Source: Baffinella frigidus (Eukaryota > Cryptophyceae > Cryptomonadales > Baffinellaceae). Taken from it: a stretch of DNA of 15,245 nt. Positions 13,173 through 15,245 of the stretch are shown here, one piece after another (the stretch's first letter is position 1; each line of letters begins with the position of its first letter). The DNA is taken from positions 321,167 to 336,411 of the forward strand of contig MU646663.1 of assembly GCA_026770585.1 (NCBI GenBank), in the 5' to 3' direction. A program made the position numbers and the translations under genes. The notes under the pieces are model-generated. The model ran no database searches. It was given only the letters and a program-made list of their open reading frames with translations, and was not told the DNA's origin.

Positions 13173-13453
13173 TGTTCGCAGTGAAAATCCGTCAACTTTC
13201 GGGAGAAATCGAGCCCGCCCCCCCCAAACCGTAGCGCGGGGAAGTGGTGTGGGCTCGTAATCTGAACCTGGAGCAAGATGGCGATCCCTGCCACGCCAGA
13301 GGGCTCGAGGGAAACCGACGCCTTATCCACGTAAGATCTGACGTGGTTGACTTAAGGATTCAAGGGGCTTCCCTTGAAAGATGTCAAAAGTGGATGTTTC
13401 GATCATCCTGGCGTGGTGCACGGAGTGTTCGTCGCCCCAAAACCGAACCTCAT
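13173..13453. other. Interval with an unrecognised open frame
   Basis: A plus frame runs from 13244 to 13612 (122 codons, non-ATG start) without a recognisable domain. It continues through the foldback at 13454-13577, so a real gene is unlikely. Small hairpins are present: CCACGT/ACGTGG near 13328-13347 and TTCAAGGG/CCCTTGAA at 13359-13378. GTTGACTTAAGGA here also occurs in the 39-bp array near 6951. Confidence 0.35.
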
Positions 13454-13577
13454 CCGGAAAAAAGTATTTGTCTTTTAAAAACTCTGCACGAAATTTACTA
13501 CACAATTACTTCGGACGTGACCCGGTGTGTAGTAATTTCCATTGCCAGCTTTAAAAGAAAAACACCTGTTCCCGGAT
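13454..13577. mobile_element. Diverged foldback element, ~50-bp arms
   Basis: Left arm 13454-13504 and right arm 13526-13577 are imperfect inverted repeats. A perfect 10-bp core TTACTACACA/TGTGTAGTAA (13495-13504, 13526-13535) surrounds a 21-nt centre. TCTTTTAAA and CCGG words match farther out. There is no transposase. An old MITE-type foldback is the likely interpretation, and its outer limits are unclear. Confidence 0.55.
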
Positions 13578-13689
13578 TAAACCAACCTTTCAGGAAGACT
13601 AGCTCTGCCTGAGTAAAACTGGTCTCGCCATAAAATGTATTGCAGTTGCACTTTTGTACTAGACTTTCGGCTCTAACAGTTCCGGCTCT

Positions 13690-13779
13690 AAACATTCACC
13701 CTAGACCCTGAACCCATAAACCCTTCAACTCCAAACCCATAAACCCTTCAACCCTAAACCCATAAACCCTTCAACTGAA
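13690..13779 (+). repeat. 23-bp tandem built from heptamers
   Basis: Three 23-bp units start at 13713, 13736 and 13759 (CCCATAAACCCTTCAAC, then TCCAAA, CCTAAA or TGAAA). They are C-strand heptamer variants that have been amplified as a larger unit. Confidence 0.85.
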
Positions 13780-13782
13780 ATG

Positions 13783-13981
13783 CTGGTATCTTAGTGACCT
13801 CCTCTCCATCTGGAGCTTCGGAGCCCGCGACTACCCCTAAAAAAACACCCAAGACTTGACCATGAATTGACCATTGAATGTCACCCCCCCTCTCATCGGT
13901 GAAAGTTAACCCCGCGATGGGTACCTCCTCTCCGTCTGGGGCTTCGGGGTTCCCCGTACGCCGCCGAAACCCCAGCCGCAC
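13783..13981 (-). other. Coding-like minus-strand segment with repeated EAPDGEEV
   Basis: On the minus strand, after a possible acceptor (GCAG at 13982-13985), the frame reads VRLGFRRRTGN, PEAPDGEEV, PIAGLTFTDERGG, DIQWSIHGQVLGVFLGVVAG, SEAPDGEEV, TKIPAF. The two EAPDGEEV copies (13922-13945 and 13796-13819) lie exactly 126 bp apart in the same frame and differ only at three third positions (GCC/GCT, GAC/GAT, GTA/GTC), all silent. That suggests coding constraint. The frame upstream and downstream is heptamer repeat. No family is recognised; this may be one exon or a relic. Confidence 0.35.
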
Positions 13982-13997
13982 CTGCTTTCGGCTTTGA

Positions 13998-14247
13998 GGT
14001 TTGGGGTATGGGGTTTGGGGTTTGGGGTTTGGGGTTTGGGGTTTGGGGCTTGTTTTAGGTTCGGAGTGTGAGGCTTTTCGACAGTAGCTCCGGCGTCTGT
14101 TCCTGTTTTGGGGTTTGAGGTGTGGGGTGTGGGGTGTGGGGTGTGGGGTGTGGGGTGTGGGGTGTGGTGTGTGGGGTTTGGGGTGTGGGGTTTGGGGTTT
14201 GGGTTTGGGGTTTTGGGGTTTGGGATTTGGGGTTTGGGGTTCAGGGT
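13998..14247 (-). repeat. G-rich array, GGGGTTT and GGGGTGT types
   Basis: GGGGTTT heptamers (about 14003-14050) and an unusual block of GGGGTGT heptamers (about 14119-14165) on the plus strand, then GGGGTTT again to about 14240. Nearly every unit has a run of four G, so quadruplex potential is very high. The 7-nt period opens several low-complexity frames, which are not genes. Confidence 0.95.
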
Positions 14248-14524
14248 CCATGCGGTGGACTACCAGGTTTTCATTTTACAAGCAATCTCGTTAAAATCCA
14301 CCCTTTTCAGCCCTTTTAGACACACATTTGGTGACATCCGCTTAGCAACGCCTGCAGACCTTGTCACCTTGAATTCAAGGTGAAATTCCGGCTAGGTTCC
14401 AGGGCAATCAATAAAATTCTGGCAAAAATTGTTAAGATGGACTGTATGAGTGAAGGCCCCAGTGGCTGCTAAGTGGAAACCCAGATTATGGGTGATTTTC
14501 AAACCTCGTGGTCCACCGTGTGAT
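14248..14524. mobile_element. 277-bp foldback inserted in G-rich arrays
   Basis: The ends CATGCGGTGGACTACCAGG (from about 14249) and CCTCGTGGTCCACCGTGTG (to 14523) are inverted repeats matching at about 18 of 23 positions. Inside, CCGCTTAGCA (about 14338) pairs with TGCTAAGTGG (about 14467), and 14364-14383 is a perfect 20-bp palindrome centred on GAATTC. G-rich heptamers lie immediately on both sides. Non-autonomous foldback element; no target duplication can be fixed in the repetitive flank. Confidence 0.65.
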
Positions 14525-14529
14525 GAGGG

Positions 14530-15060
14530 TTTAGGGTTTAGGGTTTAGGGTTTAGGGTTTAGGGTTTAGGGTTTAGGGTCTAGGGTTTAGGGTTTAGGGT
14601 TTAGGGTTTAAGGTTTAGGGTTTAGGGTTTAGGGTTTTGGGTTTTGGGTTTTGGGTTTAGGGTTGAGGGTTGAGGGTTGAGGGTTTCAGAATTTGGGGTT
14701 TAGGGTTTGATGTTTATGGTTTAGGGTTTGGGGTTTATGGTTTATGGTTCAGGGTTTAGGGTTTAGGGTTCAGGGTTTAGGGTTTAGGGTTTAGGCTTTA
14801 GGGTGTAGGGTGTATGGTGTATGGTGTAGGATTCAGTGTTGAGGGTGTAGGTTTCAGAATTCAGGGTTTAGAGCCTAGGGGTTAGGGCTCAGGGATCAGG
14901 GTGCAGGGTGTAGGGTCAATGGTTTAGGGTTTATCGTTTAGCGTTTAGGGTTCAGGGTTCAGGGTTCAGGGTGTAGGGTGTAGGGTTGAGGGTTGAGGGT
15001 GTAGGGTTAAGGGGTTAGGGTTGAGGGTCCAGGTTTTCGGTTTTCGGTTTTCGGTTTTAG
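14530..15060 (-). repeat. Longest TTTAGGG array, grading into variants
   Basis: Positions 14530-14634 are 15 consecutive heptamers, 13 of them exact TTTAGGG, one TCTAGGG and one TTTAAGG. Beyond this come TTTTGGG, TTGAGGG, TTCAGGG, GTGTAGGG and TTTATGG variants to about 15060. This is the best-preserved telomere-type sequence here. Decay on both sides shows it is interstitial, not a living chromosome end. Confidence 0.97.
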
Positions 15061-15190
15061 GGTCCAGGGTTTCGCACCTCCGTGCCCTCTGGCCCCATCA
15101 TACGGCTCGCTACCTCGCCTGCTTGCCGGAGTGGGGTTTGGGGTTTGGGGGTGAGGTTCAGGTTCCTTCGTCACGCGCACGTTGCGTCGC
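15061..15190. other. Spacer between G-rich and C-rich arrays
   Basis: A GC-rich, non-repetitive segment with a short GGGGTTT insert (about 15133-15152). It sits between G-strand heptamers on the left and C-strand heptamers on the right. No gene is seen. Confidence 0.6.
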
Positions 15191-15245
15191 CGAACCCTCA
15201 ACCCTAAACCCTGAACCCTGAACCCTACACCCTCAACCCTCAACC
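15191..15245 (+). repeat. C-rich telomere-like array at the window end
   Basis: CCCTCAA, CCCTAAA, CCCTGAA and CCCTACA heptamers running off the window edge. The orientation is opposite to the array ending near 15060. Confidence 0.9.

Noticed and set aside
13244-13612. 122-codon plus-strand frame
   Set aside because: It passes through both arms of a foldback element, begins at a non-ATG codon and has no recognisable domain.
14530-14634. True chromosome end
   Set aside because: Canonical repeats are bounded on both sides by decayed variants and other DNA, so the array is interstitial.

Overview
No protein-coding gene can be called with confidence in this window. It reads as nuclear DNA of a eukaryote, in a subtelomeric or other repeat-rich region. 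The strongest clue is the plant/algal-type telomere heptamer TTTAGGG (CCCTAAA on the other strand). It occurs as near-perfect runs at about 2452-2493, 4133-4209 and 14530-14634, and as thousands of bases of decayed variants (CCCGAAA, CCATAAA, CCCCTAA, CCCCAAA, GGGGTGT). TTTAGGG telomeres occur in land plants, many green algae, dinoflagellates and some other protists. The mix of degenerate heptamers, GC-rich fragments and AT-rich microsatellites would suit a large algal genome, but I do not assign a species. I see no bacterial-style operons, rRNA or tRNA.

Layout. 1-1090: diverged direct repeats, a 31-bp tandem and C-rich heptamer arrays. 1125-1800: repeated blocks around a 221-bp foldback element. 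1810-3045: more C-rich arrays, three identical 30-mers and a foldback element with 45-bp arms. 3137-3620: AT/ATAC microsatellites and a repeat pair exactly 100 bp apart that brackets a perfect palindrome. 3860-4630: C-rich arrays. Around 4630-4860 the heptamer orientation flips and later arrays are mostly G-rich. 5200-6750: duplicated intron/exon-looking fragments plus arrays with a 10-bp period. 6949-7330: 39-bp tandem repeats followed by a short coding-like segment. 7415-9047: two arrays with ~20-bp periods separated by a long purine tract and GC-rich DNA. 9229-10935: several copies of a ~105-bp mobile-element-like family and of a second dispersed repeat. 11525-13175: a tandem repeat of ~125-200 bp carrying three separate insertions. 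13250-14000: a foldback and a coding-like minus-strand segment. 14000-15245: G-rich arrays interrupted by a 277-bp foldback, flipping to C-rich at the end.

How the parts relate. The window is best understood as decayed telomere-like arrays repeatedly invaded by small non-autonomous inverted-repeat elements. The clearest case is the 11.5-13.2 kb tandem array. Comparing its units reveals the pre-insertion site of one element (2-bp duplication) and of another insertion (9-bp duplication). A recurring ~105-bp element with TA at its ends is present in five copies between 8.3 and 13.2 kb.

Three places show repeat-to-repeat differences concentrated at synonymous codon positions: 6258-6519, 12608-12796 and 13796-13945 (minus strand). 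They may be pieces of genes or duplicated exons. None can be named from sequence alone.
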